Assembly: GCF_007655135.1 (NCBI RefSeq)
Contig: NC_045133.1
Location: forward strand, 5,680,376 to 5,744,375
Reading direction: 5' to 3'
Length of the DNA: 64,000 nucleotides
Source: Punica granatum
Lineage: Eukaryota > Streptophyta > Magnoliopsida > Myrtales > Lythraceae
Below, in pieces: positions 63,672 through 64,000 of the stretch. Under the pieces are notes generated by a model. It was not told the origin of the DNA and did no database searches. It saw only the letters and a program-made list of their open reading frames with translations. The translations under genes and the position numbers were made by a program. Numbering within the stretch: position 1 is the stretch's first letter; the number at the start of each line of letters is the position of its first letter.

Positions 63672-63738
63672 ATGGCACTTCAAATGTCCAAGTCCCGTTT
63701 CATTCTCGTTGCAATTGTTCTCTTTGCTCTCCTCCAAT
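63672..63738 (+). CDS. first exon of a secreted protein, running out of the window
   Basis: ATG at 63672 opens a 22-codon exon, MALQMSKSRFILVAIVLFAL then LQ, a classic signal peptide (basic n-region, hydrophobic core). It ends in phase 1 at CAAT|GTTAGT. A short signal-peptide exon followed by an intron is usual for small secreted plant peptides such as GASA/snakin proteins, but the remainder was not found in the last 260 bp, so the family cannot be named. It could also be a chance frame. Confidence 0.4.
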
Positions 63739-64000
63739 GTTAGTAAATGCCTGTCGTCCTCTCTCTCATTTAACAGTCAATCGTCTAATCTTTCCGAAGT
63801 CAGTCGTTATCCGATTGAATAGAAAAAGAAGCAACAACTCCCTCTCTTTTTTTGAATAATTTCTCCCTCTGTTTCTTTTCTTTTAGTAGCTCTAAAAAAT
63901 AAATAATTAAAAATTTTAAATTTTAAAGATTAGAATGGGAGAAAAAGGAGTTACAATATTATCAGAAAGAAAAAAGTACCTAGTTCTCTAAAATTATTAG

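Overview
The window is plant nuclear DNA, most likely from a eudicot: AT-rich, intron-bearing genes with GT-AG junctions, a chloroplast-targeted PII protein, galactinol synthase, and abundant small transposons, SINEs, Helitron-like termini and retrotransposon remnants. No bacterial-style operons, rRNA or CRISPR arrays were seen. The species cannot be fixed from sequence alone.

Layout. 1-4.6 kb is AT-rich intergenic DNA. 4.6-9.6 kb holds two intact genes in divergent arrangement: a two-exon DUF952 protein (minus) and an eight-exon chloroplast PII nitrogen sensor, GLB1 (plus), whose fifth intron carries a foldback MITE. 9.9-14.6 kb is transposon-rich. 15.0-17.3 kb holds a complete ARF1-class small GTPase with a leader intron. 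19.2-20.7 kb holds a complete galactinol synthase (minus) with a TATA box and an ABRE/G-box upstream. 23.4-23.7 kb encodes a small secreted cysteine-rich peptide (minus). 24-32 kb is very AT-rich with Helitron-like 3' ends.

The most unusual part is 32-44 kb. A large imperfect inverted repeat (about 1.4-1.6 kb per arm) carries two opposing broken copies of exons 2 and 3 of a CASP-like (CASPL5-type) membrane protein gene. It is followed by a squalene monooxygenase pseudogene whose intron was invaded by a 2.9 kb TG...CA element, then short exon pieces of other genes: a small two-exon conserved-looking protein, a branched-chain aminotransferase, and an isolated CASP-like first exon whose splice phase fits the exons in the inverted repeat.

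45-57 kb is a nested transposon region. Related LTR-like elements (2.3-3.5 kb, no coding capacity, TG...CA type ends, 5-bp target duplications) interrupt a LINE and a Ty1/copia remnant; with the one at 37.6 kb there are three, and each carries a diverged array of roughly 37-40 bp units at the same internal position. 57.9-62.9 kb holds three more foldback elements with 9-10 bp target duplications. The right edge (63.67 kb) appears to start a secreted-protein gene that runs out of the window.

The live genes are not functionally linked as a cluster: PII senses nitrogen/carbon/energy state in plastids, ARF1 drives COPI vesicle budding, and galactinol synthase makes the donor for raffinose-family sugars under stress.
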